DNA of 57,212 nt, taken from NCBI GenBank assembly GCA_964435725.1, contig CAYTAJ010000006.1, positions 1-57,212 on the forward strand, read 5' to 3'. The notes beneath the pieces were generated by a model. The model was not told where the DNA came from and searched no databases. It saw only the letters and a program-made list of their open reading frames with translations. Origin of the DNA: Litorimonas sp964435725 (GTDB taxonomy: Bacteria > Pseudomonadota > Alphaproteobacteria > Caulobacterales > Maricaulaceae). The position numbers and the translations under genes were made by a program. Shown piece by piece: positions 19,633 through 27,874 of the stretch (position 1 is the first letter of the stretch; every line of letters begins with the position of its first letter).

Positions 19633-20673
19633 TTAGAGTGGCGTCATGTGCCAATCTAAGGTCGCACCGGCATGAAACGGAATGATATCGGCTTCCGTCA
19701 GGGAAATAGACGCGGGTACCTCCACAGGACGTTTTGACAGAGTGATTTTATCCTCATTAAGCGGGAGGCCATAAAAACGCGGACCAAATTCTGAAGCGAA
19801 ACCCTCTAACTTGTCGAGGGCGTTTTCTTCTTCAAAAGTCTTAGCGTAGCTTTCCATCGCATAGGGTGCATTGAAAATACCGGCACAGCCACAGGCGCTT
19901 TCTTTGGCGTGGATTGTGTGGGGTGCGGTATCTGTGCCGAGGAAGAATTTGGAGGAGCCGGAGGTCGCGGCTTTACGCAAAGCAAGTCGATGTTTTTCGC
20001 GCTTGGCAATGGGGAGGCAATACATATGTGGACGAATGCCGCCTTGGAAAATTGCATTACGATTAATTTCCAGATGATGGGGTGTGATGGTGGCGGCGAC
20101 ATTATCTGATGCCGCAGTGACAAAATCGACAGCTTCGAGCGTCGTAATGTGTTCAAAGACGACGCGCAAATCAGGGAAGTCCGCAATGACTTTACCCAAA
20201 ATATCCTCAATAAAACGCGCCTCACGGTCGAAAATATCAACGTCGCTATGCGTGACCTCGCCGTGGACTAAGAGCGGCATTCCAACCTCGGCCATAACCT
20301 CTAAAACGCCATAGATATTTTTAATGTCGGTCACACCCGCAGAGGAATTAGTTGTTGCATTCGCGGGATAGAGTTTGAAGGCCGTAAAAACGCCTTCCTC
20401 TTTGCCTTGGCGAATGACATCGGGGTGCATGGCATCAGTCAGATAACCGACCATAAGGGGTGTGAAGCCGAGGGCAGGGTCAACCGCTTTTAAAATTCTC
20501 TCTCGATAAGATCGTCCCATTTCGACTGTTGTCACTGGTGGGGTCAGATTTGGCATGACGATGGCGCGCGCAAATTGACGGGCTGTGTAATTGACAACAT
20601 CTTGTAGAATGGCCCCGTCGCGTAGATGTACATGCCAGTCATCAGGGCGGCGGATGGTCAGTGTTTCGGTCAT
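19633..20673 (-). CDS. pyrC: Dihydroorotase, class II
   Basis: 346 residues, the E. coli PyrC length. Metal-binding DDWHVHLRDG is near the N terminus. The carboxylated-lysine segment TAFKLYPANATTN, the metal-His segment ITPHHLEINRN and the substrate-binding FLGTDTAPHT follow. It cyclises carbamoyl aspartate in pyrimidine synthesis. It appears monocistronic. Confidence 0.96.
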   Translation of the reverse strand: MTETLTIRRPDDWHVHLRDGAILQDVVNYTARQFARAIVMPNLTPPVTTVEMGRSYRERILKAVDPALGFTPLMVGYLTDAMHPDVIRQGKEEGVFTAFKLYPANATTNSSAGVTDIKNIYGVLEVMAEVGMPLLVHGEVTHSDVDIFDREARFIEDILGKVIADFPDLRVVFEHITTLEAVDFVTAASDNVAATITPHHLEINRNAIFQGGIRPHMYCLPIAKREKHRLALRKAATSGSSKFFLGTDTAPHTIHAKESACGCAGIFNAPYAMESYAKTFEEENALDKLEGFASEFGPRFYGLPLNEDKITLSKRPVEVPASISLTEADIIPFHAGATLDWHMTPL

Positions 20674-20725
20674 AAGAATCTCAAAGGGCTACTTGGTTTT
20701 GCCCTATCACTAGAGTTTCCGTGTC

Positions 20726-21175
20726 TCAATCCCAATCACGGCGTTGCAGGCGCAAAACGGTCTCGCCCTTATCGTCTTTTAGAGACATTTCTAAATGCGT
20801 GGCCTCAAAAGCGCGGGCGTTTTGAACAGCGTTCATGAAGACCGTTTCCGCTTCCATTTTTCCGAGGCAGGCTTTCTTAGTTGAGGCGAGGGGGCCGAAG
20901 GTGAGTGTTTCACCGTCTTGGCTATAGGTTCCGAAAAAGTTGTTACAGCCCCCATTACCGATAACTTCGCCTTTGGTTTTAAAGGCAATGAATTGATCCG
21001 TGTCTTTGAGGCCCCATTCAGAGCCTTCGAGCATGGCGAGGGGGCGTGTTTTACGCACGTCGCTGACGACTTTGGCGCATCCGACAATGGCGACGGCTCC
21101 AAGAGCCAGTGGTACGATTGGAAGCACACGAGCCACCCGATAGGCTGTGATGGCAGTTTTAAACGAAATGGCCAT
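20726..21175 (-). CDS. META-domain lipoprotein
   Basis: 149 residues from ATG 21175; a longer frame to 21280 would overlap the upstream gene. A long signal region ends in a possible lipobox (IVGC, Cys33). A META/HslJ-like domain follows: LEGSEWGLKDTD, then GNGGCNNFFGTY and FGPLASTKKAC. Such proteins are envelope stress or adhesion related. It lies 28 bases after the TIGR02301-type gene on the same strand. Confidence 0.85.
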   Translation of the reverse strand: MAISFKTAITAYRVARVLPIVPLALGAVAIVGCAKVVSDVRKTRPLAMLEGSEWGLKDTDQFIAFKTKGEVIGNGGCNNFFGTYSQDGETLTFGPLASTKKACLGKMEAETVFMNAVQNARAFEATHLEMSLKDDKGETVLRLQRRDWD

Positions 21176-21203
21176 AAGGAACCCTTTTCTAAAAATTCTT
21201 TGC

Positions 21204-21665
21204 CTAAAAATCCCGATAAGGATCGCCGAGCATAGACGAAATATGCCGACCATTTTCTGAGAGGGCAGCCACATCAACACTCACATTTTTATTGCAGACG
21301 CTATGCCGTGATTGCTCTTCATAATATCCGGCATTGAAGGCGCGAATAAGCGAACGGCGTGTTTCATCATCGCCTTTGCTCTCAATTACCATCATTTGTG
21401 AGGCATAGTCTCGCCATTTTTGGTCGCTGGGTCCAAAACAAAGTGTGCGCAGGTAATGAAGTTGCCCGAGATTTTTAGATAGAGCTTCGACCAGAGACGT
21501 CATTGTCACCATGTCGGTTTCAATACGAAGCTCGGCTTCTTCGCGCGCTTCAACAGCGGCGCGGCGTCTTTCTTCTTCACTCAATTGTGTAGGTTCAGCG
21601 TCTTGCGCGAACCCGATCTGAGGGGCGCCCCAAATGAAAAAAGATATAAGTAAAACCCGCCACAT
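21204..21665 (-). CDS. TIGR02301-type secreted protein
   Basis: 153 residues. Signal peptide ending GFAQ. It matches my memory of the alphaproteobacterial TIGR02301 family: LGQLHYLRTLC, a KWRDYASQMM segment, RRSLIRAFNAGYYEEQSRHSVC, and a Gly-containing C-terminal helix. Two conserved cysteines may form a disulfide. Function unknown. It follows the NUDIX gene by 9 bases, an association seen in relatives. Confidence 0.8.
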   Translation of the reverse strand: MWRVLLISFFIWGAPQIGFAQDAEPTQLSEEERRRAAVEAREEAELRIETDMVTMTSLVEALSKNLGQLHYLRTLCFGPSDQKWRDYASQMMVIESKGDDETRRSLIRAFNAGYYEEQSRHSVCNKNVSVDVAALSENGRHISSMLGDPYRDF

Positions 21666-21674
21666 AATACGAAA

Positions 21675-22136
21675 CTATCCCGAAATATCGGGCTTGGCTA
21701 TGTCGGAGTTCAGTGATGCTGTTTTCAACGCTTCGCGGGCAGTTTCGATAACCTCACGCGTTTTCGGCCACATGCCCAGCGCATCGAGTTTATGGGGCGG
21801 CATAAAGACGGCTTTGGCAGCATCGTCTCCGGCTTTCGGTTCGCCGCTGTGCCATTCAGCCACATAGTCATGCAGCATATAGTTAAACCCTTCAAACAGA
21901 GCGGGAATGGTTGCCACCTTTGGGCCGAGTGTCGCGGATATGGATGTTTCTTCCATCAGTTCACGAATAGCAGCCTCTTCTTCGGTCTCACCTTTTTCAA
22001 TGCGCCCGCCCGGAATAGACCAGTCGCCTTTGCGCGGGGCTTTACCCCGTTGGATAAGCAGGACATCCTCGCCGCGAAAGCAGATAACGCCAACACAGTC
22101 GACAGCTTTTTTATGGGTAAGGCTTTTCGATTCCAT
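21675..22136 (-). CDS. NUDIX hydrolase
   Basis: 153 residues from ATG 22136. ATG 22160 is also possible; the frame extends further to 22520, but that part lies over the divergent SRAP gene. NUDIX box GRIEKGETEEEAAIRELMEE has all catalytic glutamates; the usual Gly near its end is Ser. Substrate undetermined; the 8-oxo-dGTP type is one option. It is head to head with the SRAP gene with at most 22 bases between starts. Confidence 0.9.
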   Translation of the reverse strand: MESKSLTHKKAVDCVGVICFRGEDVLLIQRGKAPRKGDWSIPGGRIEKGETEEEAAIRELMEETSISATLGPKVATIPALFEGFNYMLHDYVAEWHSGEPKAGDDAAKAVFMPPHKLDALGMWPKTREVIETAREALKTASLNSDIAKPDISG

Positions 22137-22147
22137 GGAATTCTGTT

Positions 22148-22158
22148 TATAGAGTCTC
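22148..22158 (+). promoter_or_regulatory. Possible leaderless -10 element of the SRAP gene
   Basis: TATAGA (22148-22153; 4 of 6 to the -10 consensus) ends 5 bases before the SRAP ATG. There is no Shine-Dalgarno sequence before that ATG, and its start is fixed by the catalytic Cys2. Transcription from here would begin at or near the ATG. The -35 is poor. Confidence 0.3.
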
Positions 22159-22776
22159 ATGTGCGGACGCCATACATTAGCAGGAACTTTAGACGAAATT
22201 CGGGCGGCCTTTAAGGCAGAAGAAAGCCGAACAGAAGATTGGTCTTGGGAGCCAAACTTCAATATCTCGCCGGGGGCGGTCATGCCCGTCGTGGCCTTTG
22301 ACGCGCAGAAGCGGCGCAAGGTTGTGCCCATGCGGTGGGGCTTGCATCCACACTGGCGCAAAGAACCGCCGGAGGGGCGCCCGCTTTTCAATGCCCGCAT
22401 GGAAACGGTGGCTGAGAAGGCGAGTTTCCGAACCCCGTTCAGGCGGCGACGTGCGATTATCCCGACCAGTGGGTGGTACGAATGGGACGGGGTAGAAAAA
22501 CCGAAAATCCCGAATTTCATTCGCGAAAGTCATGATGACATGTTCGCTTTTGTGGGCCTCTGGGATAAATGGCGCGTGGATGAGGGGATAGAGCTCTTAT
22601 CCTGTACCATTCTAACCGCGCCTGCGACGGGGCTGATTAAAAACCTGCACCACCGCATGCCTGTGCGTTTGCCCATGGAAAAATGGGACGCTTGGCTTGA
22701 CCCTGATTCAAATCCCGCCCGCGTTTTAGAACATAGGCGAGGCGGTGAAGACCTCGAATTTTGGGAAGTGGATAAG
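22159..22776 (+). CDS. SRAP (HMCES/YedK) abasic-site crosslinking protein, 3' end in gap
   Basis: 206 residues visible before the N run. Starts MCGRHT, so Cys2 is the catalytic nucleophile after Met removal. The family segments NISPGAVMPVV, MRWGLHPHW, FNARMETV, IIPTSGWYEW and LHHRMPVRLP (catalytic His) are present. SRAP proteins crosslink to abasic sites in single-stranded DNA and shield them from strand breakage. Only the last few residues should be missing. Confidence 0.94.
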
Positions 22777-22876
22777 NNNNNNNNNNNNNNNNNNNNNNNN
22801 NNNNNNNNNNNNNNNNNNNNNNNNNNNNNNNNNNNNNNNNNNNNNNNNNNNNNNNNNNNNNNNNNNNNNNNNNNNN
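22777..22876. other. Assembly gap (100 N) hiding two convergent 3' ends
   Basis: The flanks do not overlap. The left flank is the SRAP gene on plus and the right flank the DUF389 gene on minus. The true gap must hold both 3' ends, so it is probably a few hundred bases. Confidence 0.9.
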
Positions 22877-23463
22877 TCCATGAAAAAGGTAAGGGCAAAG
22901 GCAAAGCCAAAACCGATGCCTAAACCGACGACGGCCGTTTTTGTCGCTTTGCGCATGAGAGATAAATCCCCGAGCGCGGCTGCGAAAGCGAAAGCCAAGA
23001 TAGGGCCGAGGAGCGGTGCAATCACCATGGCAGCAATCACAATGGCGACACTGTCTCCATTTAAACCGATGGCAGCCACGATGGAGGAGAGCACAGTCAG
23101 GATAACAAAATCCCAATTCAGTTTCGTGCCATCCGATATTTTTTGATAAAGCTCTTCACGCAGGGCAATGGTTTTGGCTTTTTTCTTGGCGTCTTTTTCG
23201 GCCTTTTCGATGTCCTCATCAGGGCGCGGCAGAGTGGCTTCAATGGGGAGGACAACAACGCGCCAATCAGGAGACGCGCTTAGCAAGCTTTGGAGGTCAT
23301 CCACGAGGTCTTGTCCGCGCCCTTTCGCGACGACGATTTCAACCGCTTTTTCGTAACGGCCATAACCGCTATCGATTGACCAATCGATGGGATTGGCCTT
23401 GTTTAAAATCTCGATAACCGCGTCGGATTTTTCGGCAGGAAAGTTGGCTTTGATGAATCGCAT
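22877..23463 (-). CDS. DUF389 membrane protein, 3' end in gap
   Basis: 195 residues visible. An N-terminal soluble ferredoxin-like domain (1-85) is followed by a charged helix (DEDIEKAEKDAKKKAKT) and then the DUF389 membrane core: VILTVLSSIVAAIGL, AIVIAAMVIAPLLGPILA, a small LSLMRKA loop and VVGLGIGFGFAFALTFFM. Family function is unknown. The remaining membrane helices are lost in the gap. Neighbour of YihY (9 bases), same strand. Confidence 0.88.
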
Positions 23464-23472
23464 AATCTATCT

Positions 23473-24333
23473 TTAGCCTGATTTTTTACGCTCCGTCACG
23501 TCAAAATCGCCGATGTCAAAGTCAGAAGGAACATAGTCCGCCATAGCCGCGCCGCGCTGGCCCAAAGGTCTGTCCGGGCCGCGCGTCGTATCAACCATTG
23601 TATGGCGTTCCATCTCGGCATTTAATTCCGCACCGACTATGACCGTAAAGGCGGTGAGCCAGAACCAAATCAATAAAATAATAACGGCCGAGAGCGAGCC
23701 ATAAATCGCATTATAATTCCCAAAGGCAGAGACGAATTTTGAAAATCCAAAAGAGATCACCAGCCACGTCAGTGTCGTGAAAACAATCCCCGGAAAAACC
23801 CAGCGTTTTTTAGCGGGGCGACGGCTGGGTCCAAAACGGTAAAGTACGCCAGAGGCAAAGCCGAACATAGAGATAAGCAAGACCCAAGGCAGGGCGCGTG
23901 AAAAAGCGCTGATAGCGTCATCTAATTTCAACAAATGCAAAACGGCAGGAACGCCGATAATGATTGCGAGGGCGACCCAAACAAAGATTATCATGGACAG
24001 CGTCATAGAGGCGGCGATCGCATAAAAGGCAGCCAGATTGCGNNNNNNNNNNNNNNNNNNNNNNNNNNNNNNNNNNNNNNNNNNNNNNNNNNNNNNNNNN
24101 NNNNNNNNNNNNNNNNNNNNNNNNNNNNNNNNNNNNNNNNNNCCATAAAGCGACAGGCAAGCCGTAATGAGCGGAAATATTGCGAGTAAGGTGAAAAAGG
24201 CAACGCCGGCGGCAACAATCGAGACGTTATCCGCATGCGTTTCCGACCACGTATTTTTAATGATAATCCACCAATCGCGCACGGAGAACTCAAGCGGGCT
24301 CCGCGCGTGACAGGGTTTAGATGTAAGGCCCAC
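23473..24333 (-). CDS. YihY/BrkB family membrane protein, middle missing in gap
   Basis: Starts GTG 24333, overlapping the yaaA stop by one base. Visible parts are the N-terminal segment with VAAGVAFFTLLAIFPLIT (the family's first helix) and about 190 C-terminal residues with helices MIIFVWVALAIIIGVPAVL, VLLISMFGFASGVLYRF and AVIILLIWFWLTAFTVIVGA. In full-length relatives about 70-90 residues separate the two visible parts, more than the 33 codons the N run allows. The family was once misnamed RNase BN; its role is unclear. Confidence 0.9.
   Translation of the reverse strand: MGLTSKPCHARSPLEFSVRDWWIIIKNTWSETHADNVSIVAAGVAFFTLLAIFPLITACLSLYXXXXXXXXXXXXXXXXXXXXXXXXXXXXXXXXXXRNLAAFYAIAASMTLSMIIFVWVALAIIIGVPAVLHLLKLDDAISAFSRALPWVLLISMFGFASGVLYRFGPSRRPAKKRWVFPGIVFTTLTWLVISFGFSKFVSAFGNYNAIYGSLSAVIILLIWFWLTAFTVIVGAELNAEMERHTMVDTTRGPDRPLGQRGAAMADYVPSDFDIGDFDVTERKKSG
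24043..24142. other. Assembly gap (100 N) inside the YihY gene
   Basis: No overlap between flanks. The frame happens to continue, but family length suggests about 200-270 real bases here, so the gap size is nominal. Confidence 0.85.
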
Positions 24334-25118
24334 TATTTCTTTTTGGGCGGTTGTGGACGCGTAAACACGAGCTCTGTTTCAGACGATAAGTCTTTGTCAA
24401 AACGATAATTTTCAAGATTGAAATCTTTCAACCCTTCGGCTTTATCAACACGGTTTTCCATAATCCAACGCGCCATGAGGCCACGGCCGAATTTCGCATA
24501 ATACATCAAGTTCCGTGTTTGACCGTCTTTGATATTGAGGAACTTGGCTTCGATTATCGGCTTGTCCAATGTCGTTTTATCCACCGCTTTGAAATATTCA
24601 TTTGAGGCTAGGTTTACGACTGTTTGATCGTCATGACCGGCCATATCCTCATTTAATTTTTCAGCGATTTTATTATCCCAAAACTCATAGAGGTTCTTAC
24701 CGCGTTTCGTGCCGAGCTTTGTCCCCATTTCAAGGCGGTAAGGCTGTATCGCATCCATGGGACGAAGCACGCCATAAAGCCCGGATAAAATTCGCAAGTG
24801 ATCTTGGGCATAGGCTAAAGTCTCATCGGACAGGCTCTTGGCTTCTAAGCCCCAATAGACGTCACCATCAAAGGCCAGACCCGCCGGCTTGGCCGAATTG
24901 GACTGTCCATCAAGATTAAAGGCTTTGAAACGGTCGACATTCAGCGTTGCCAGATTTTCTGACAAATGCATGAGTTTTTGCAGGTCGGAGACAGATTGTT
25001 TTTTGGCGACTTGAGCGAGTTCGCGCGTATCAGCCTCGAAGCGGGGACGCGAAATGTCTAGGCCCGTATCCGCCGGATCCATATTTAATTTTTTTGCAGG
25101 GGAGAGTAGCGTAATCAT
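24333..25118 (-). CDS. yaaA: Peroxide stress protein YaaA (DUF328)
   Basis: 261 residues. Starts MITLLSPAKKLNMDP as YaaA proteins do, with family segments LAFDGDVYWGL and HLRILSGLYGVLRPMDAIQPYRLEMGT. In E. coli YaaA limits free iron and DNA damage under hydrogen peroxide; that role is known for E. coli, not shown here. First gene of a possible yaaA-yihY pair. Confidence 0.95.
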   Translation of the reverse strand: MITLLSPAKKLNMDPADTGLDISRPRFEADTRELAQVAKKQSVSDLQKLMHLSENLATLNVDRFKAFNLDGQSNSAKPAGLAFDGDVYWGLEAKSLSDETLAYAQDHLRILSGLYGVLRPMDAIQPYRLEMGTKLGTKRGKNLYEFWDNKIAEKLNEDMAGHDDQTVVNLASNEYFKAVDKTTLDKPIIEAKFLNIKDGQTRNLMYYAKFGRGLMARWIMENRVDKAEGLKDFNLENYRFDKDLSSETELVFTRPQPPKKK

Positions 25119-25287
25119 GTGTCTATCCTTTCCTCATAACGCCTGTTTGGGGAATCCAAACACGTCCGCGTGGGTTCATGATGACGCCTACATAAGATGA
25201 GGTTTGAGGGGTTTCAAGTGCAACTCTGTCCTAATGCGGTGTGACACAATCACGTTGTCGAGAGCTGTAGATAGAGTCATCCGAAGG

Positions 25288-25293
25288 TATAAT
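25288..25293 (+). promoter_or_regulatory. Candidate -10 box of folE
   Basis: Perfect TATAAT, 77 bases before the folE ATG. No good -35 at 16-18 bases; TTGTCG at 25255 is too far. The position would give a leader of about 70 bases. Confidence 0.4.
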
Positions 25294-25314
25294 TTTTGCG
25301 TATTAGCTATACAA

Positions 25315-25340
25315 GCGCGCGTCTGAACGCACGCTCTTTT
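25315..25340 (+). promoter_or_regulatory. Terminator-like hairpin in the folE leader
   Basis: Stem GCGCGCGT / ACGCACGC (seven pairs, one mismatch) with loop CTGA is followed by TCTTTT. It lies between the candidate -10 and the folE start, with no gene upstream on this strand to terminate. It could be an attenuator. Confidence 0.4.
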
Positions 25341-25370
25341 AAACGATGATAATCGGAAGATGAGGATATA

Positions 25371-26057
25371 ATGAACCTAGCCACTTTGGAACGAAAAGGT
25401 ATTAATGTTGTCGAAATTCCGACTTCGCCCGAGGCCGTAAAAGTTCGCCAAGCCTTAGTCGAAAATGGGTTGGAAACACCTCTCATTGATAATGGTCTGA
25501 GTAATGCAGAAAAATATGAGCGCATTAAACGCGCTATGACGGAGGTGGTGTCTACGCTCGGTTTAGACCTCAATGATGACAGCCTGATGGAAACGCCGCA
25601 TCGTATCGCCAAAATGTATGTGCAAGAGATTTTTTCCGGTTTGGATTACAGCACATTCCCGAAAATCTCTGTCATCGATAATAAAATGAGCGCCGATGAG
25701 ATGATTACGGTCAATGATATTTCTGTGACTAGCACTTGCGAACATCATTTTGTGGTCATCGATGGTGTCGCGAAAGTGGCTTATATCCCTTCGACGAAAA
25801 TCATTGGACTCTCCAAAATTAATCGTATCGTCAATTTCTTCGCTCAACGCCCCCAAGTGCAAGAACGCCTCACACGACAAATCCTCGTAGCCTTACAAAC
25901 AATTTTGGAAACTGATGATGTCGCCGTGAGTTTGAAGGCGACACATTACTGCGTAAAATCACGCGGGATTAAAGACTCTAATTCTCAAACCGCAACAACG
26001 GCTTTGGGCGGGTGTTTTAAAGACGCCAATACGAGGTCAGAATTTTTGAGTGTTTAG
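25371..26057 (+). CDS. folE: GTP cyclohydrolase I, FolE
   Basis: 228 residues. Converts GTP to dihydroneopterin triphosphate, the first step of folate synthesis. Zinc ligands are Cys in TSTCEHHF, the following His, and Cys in HYCVKSRG. Core segments DDSLMETPHRIAKMYV, VAYIPSTKIIGLSKINR and FFAQRPQVQERLT are close to E. coli FolE as I remember it. Weak GGA-type ribosome-binding site (GATGAGGATATAATG). folC of the same pathway is at 15144-16454. Confidence 0.96.
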   Translation: MNLATLERKGINVVEIPTSPEAVKVRQALVENGLETPLIDNGLSNAEKYERIKRAMTEVVSTLGLDLNDDSLMETPHRIAKMYVQEIFSGLDYSTFPKISVIDNKMSADEMITVNDISVTSTCEHHFVVIDGVAKVAYIPSTKIIGLSKINRIVNFFAQRPQVQERLTRQILVALQTILETDDVAVSLKATHYCVKSRGIKDSNSQTATTALGGCFKDANTRSEFLSV

Positions 26058-26206
26058 TGAGTTTTAATTTCTATGTTTTACTGTTAGATGATAACAAACG
26101 TTGCTGTATACTCAGTTAACTAGCATGGGAAAATGTTTATTTATTTACTTGCGGTGTGAAAATATATTTGTACGTTTATATTAAATTATTTGGGGTGTAG
26201 ATTTAG

Positions 26207-26674
26207 ATGGCGAAAATTACTACTGTAAAGGGCTTCCTTACTGCTTATGGAGAAAGCACGTTAGACCAAAGAAGTGGCAATAAAAGGTATAGTTATATAT
26301 CCATTACAGATGAAGACGGCGATGAGGTATACATCAAAAAAGTTACTGTCCCACAAGATGTTGATAGATTAATCACAACTGGCGATAATGTAACGATTGT
26401 TGTTGCTAAAAATATTTTTGGCAGAGAAATTCATTCTGCTCGCGTGGGAACAAGAGAAGCTCATTCCAAATTTATAGAAGGTAATTGGGGCGTCATATAT
26501 GCCGCTTGTATCGGTCTTTTAATCTGCGGCTTGGTGCTATCATTTATAATCATTGGAATTCCTATTGTTTTGATTGCTATATACGCAATGGTGACATTGC
26601 CAGGAACTCGCAGGAAAATTATTGCCGCCGCGAAAGCAGAAGGTATGACAATGAAAAAGGCGAAAAGGATTTAG
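26207..26674 (+). CDS. Small membrane protein, unrecognised
   Basis: 155 residues. The N-terminal 85 residues look like a small beta domain (KGFLTAYGESTLDQRSGNKR, then TGDNVTIVVAKNIFGREIHS). Two membrane helices (VIYAACIGLLICGLVLSFII and IPIVLIAIYAMVTLP) and a basic tail follow. The surrounding bases and the gene are markedly AT-rich compared with neighbours, with AT-rich spacer 26058-26206. It may be a recent acquisition. Function unknown. Confidence 0.7.
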   Translation: MAKITTVKGFLTAYGESTLDQRSGNKRYSYISITDEDGDEVYIKKVTVPQDVDRLITTGDNVTIVVAKNIFGREIHSARVGTREAHSKFIEGNWGVIYAACIGLLICGLVLSFIIIGIPIVLIAIYAMVTLPGTRRKIIAAAKAEGMTMKKAKRI

Positions 26675-26698
26675 TCGGTTTTCCTGTTGTAACTCTTA

Positions 26699-27874
26699 TT
26701 AAACCATAACTCGAGGGTTCATAATCCTATCGGGGTCCATCGCCGATTTAATCGCTTTCAATAGCGCCATTTTTGTGGGGTCTGCGCGTTGGGCTAAGTC
26801 TTCGCGTTTCATCGTTCCGATACCGTGTTCGGCAGAGATTGACCCGCCGAGGTCATCAACAATATCGAAAACGGCGTTTGAAATATCATTCCATTGACCG
26901 AGGAAAGTCTCGCGTTCCATCGCTTCGGGTTGAGCGATATTATAGTGGATATTACCGTCTCCAAAGTGACCGAAACCGACGGGGCGGCAGTTGGGCACAA
27001 CCTCTTGCATTTTCGCATCCGCGAGACGGAAAAACTCCGGAATTTTATCAACNNNNNNNNNNNNNNNNNNNNNNNNNNNNNNNNNNNNNNNNNNNNNNNN
27101 NNNNNNNNNNNNNNNNNNNNNNNNNNNNNNNNNNNNNNNNNNNNNNNNNNNNGCGCGGAAATCTTCGAGCAAAGAGACTGCCGCGGCCGCGCTGTCGAGC
27201 GCAATCAGGGCGCGTTGCACATAGCCAGGTTTAGGGAAGAGTTTGAGCGACGCCGCCGTAATAATGCCGAGTGTGCCTTCTGCCCCGAGGAATAGGCGGT
27301 TCAGATCATAACCCGTATTATCTTTGCGAAGGTTCGTCAGCCCGTTGAAAACCTCGCCACTCGGCAAAACGGCTTCGACGCCAAAGACTAATTCTTTAGT
27401 CGTCCCATATTTCAGCACATGATTGCCGCCCGCATTTGTCGAGAGCACGCCTCCCACTGTGCAACTCCCTTGGCTTGAGAGCGTCATAGGAAACTTCCGG
27501 TTCGCGGCATTGGCGGCGTCGAGGACGTTTTGTAAAATCGCCCCGGCTTCAACAATCATATTATTGGCCGTGGTATTCATCTCTCGGATTTGGGTCATAT
27601 ACTTCATGGATATCAGCACTTCGCCCATTGGCGTATTACCCCCTACGAGGCCCGTATTCCCGCCTTGGGGCATAATCGCAATTTTATGCTCGGCGCAGAG
27701 TTTAACCGCGTCAGACACATCCTGCGTGCTACGCGGTGTCAGCATGAGAGGCGTATGGCCGAAATATTTATCCCGCCATTCCGACAGATGCGGCGCGATA
27801 ATATCGGCGTCTTGCGTCCAGCAATTTGCGGGGAGGGACTGTTTCAACATTTCTATTTTTGGATCAGTCGTCAC
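26699..27874 (-). CDS. FAD-binding oxidase (GlcD/D-2-hydroxyacid dehydrogenase type), middle missing
   Basis: Start taken as GTG 27874, which overlaps the tsaC stop (GTGA) with GGAG just before; ATG 27850 is an alternative. The N-terminal FAD-binding PP-loop region has IMPQGGNTGLVGG and SSQGSCTVGGVLSTNAGGNHVLKYG. The C-terminal part has FGHFGDGNIHYN and SAEHGIGTMKREDL. About 115 residues normally lie between the visible halves, so the N run underestimates the gap. Probably oxidises a D-2-hydroxyacid; substrate unknown. Confidence 0.9.
   Translation of the reverse strand: MTTDPKIEMLKQSLPANCWTQDADIIAPHLSEWRDKYFGHTPLMLTPRSTQDVSDAVKLCAEHKIAIMPQGGNTGLVGGNTPMGEVLISMKYMTQIREMNTTANNMIVEAGAILQNVLDAANAANRKFPMTLSSQGSCTVGGVLSTNAGGNHVLKYGTTKELVFGVEAVLPSGEVFNGLTNLRKDNTGYDLNRLFLGAEGTLGIITAASLKLFPKPGYVQRALIALDSAAAAVSLLEDFRXXXXXXXXXXXXXXXXXXXXXXXXXXXXXXXXXXVDKIPEFFRLADAKMQEVVPNCRPVGFGHFGDGNIHYNIAQPEAMERETFLGQWNDISNAVFDIVDDLGGSISAEHGIGTMKREDLAQRADPTKMALLKAIKSAMDPDRIMNPRVMV
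27053..27152. other. Assembly gap (100 N) inside the FAD oxidase gene
   Basis: Flanks do not overlap. Family length (about 470 residues) implies roughly 350 missing bases. Confidence 0.85.

Noticed and set aside
22162..22520. Long N-terminal extension of the NUDIX protein
   Set aside because: It would lie wholly antisense to the SRAP gene, whose start and catalytic residues are clear.
22637..23146. Frames reading through the N run between SRAP and DUF389
   Set aside because: They join two unrelated genes through unknown bases and are artefacts of translating N.
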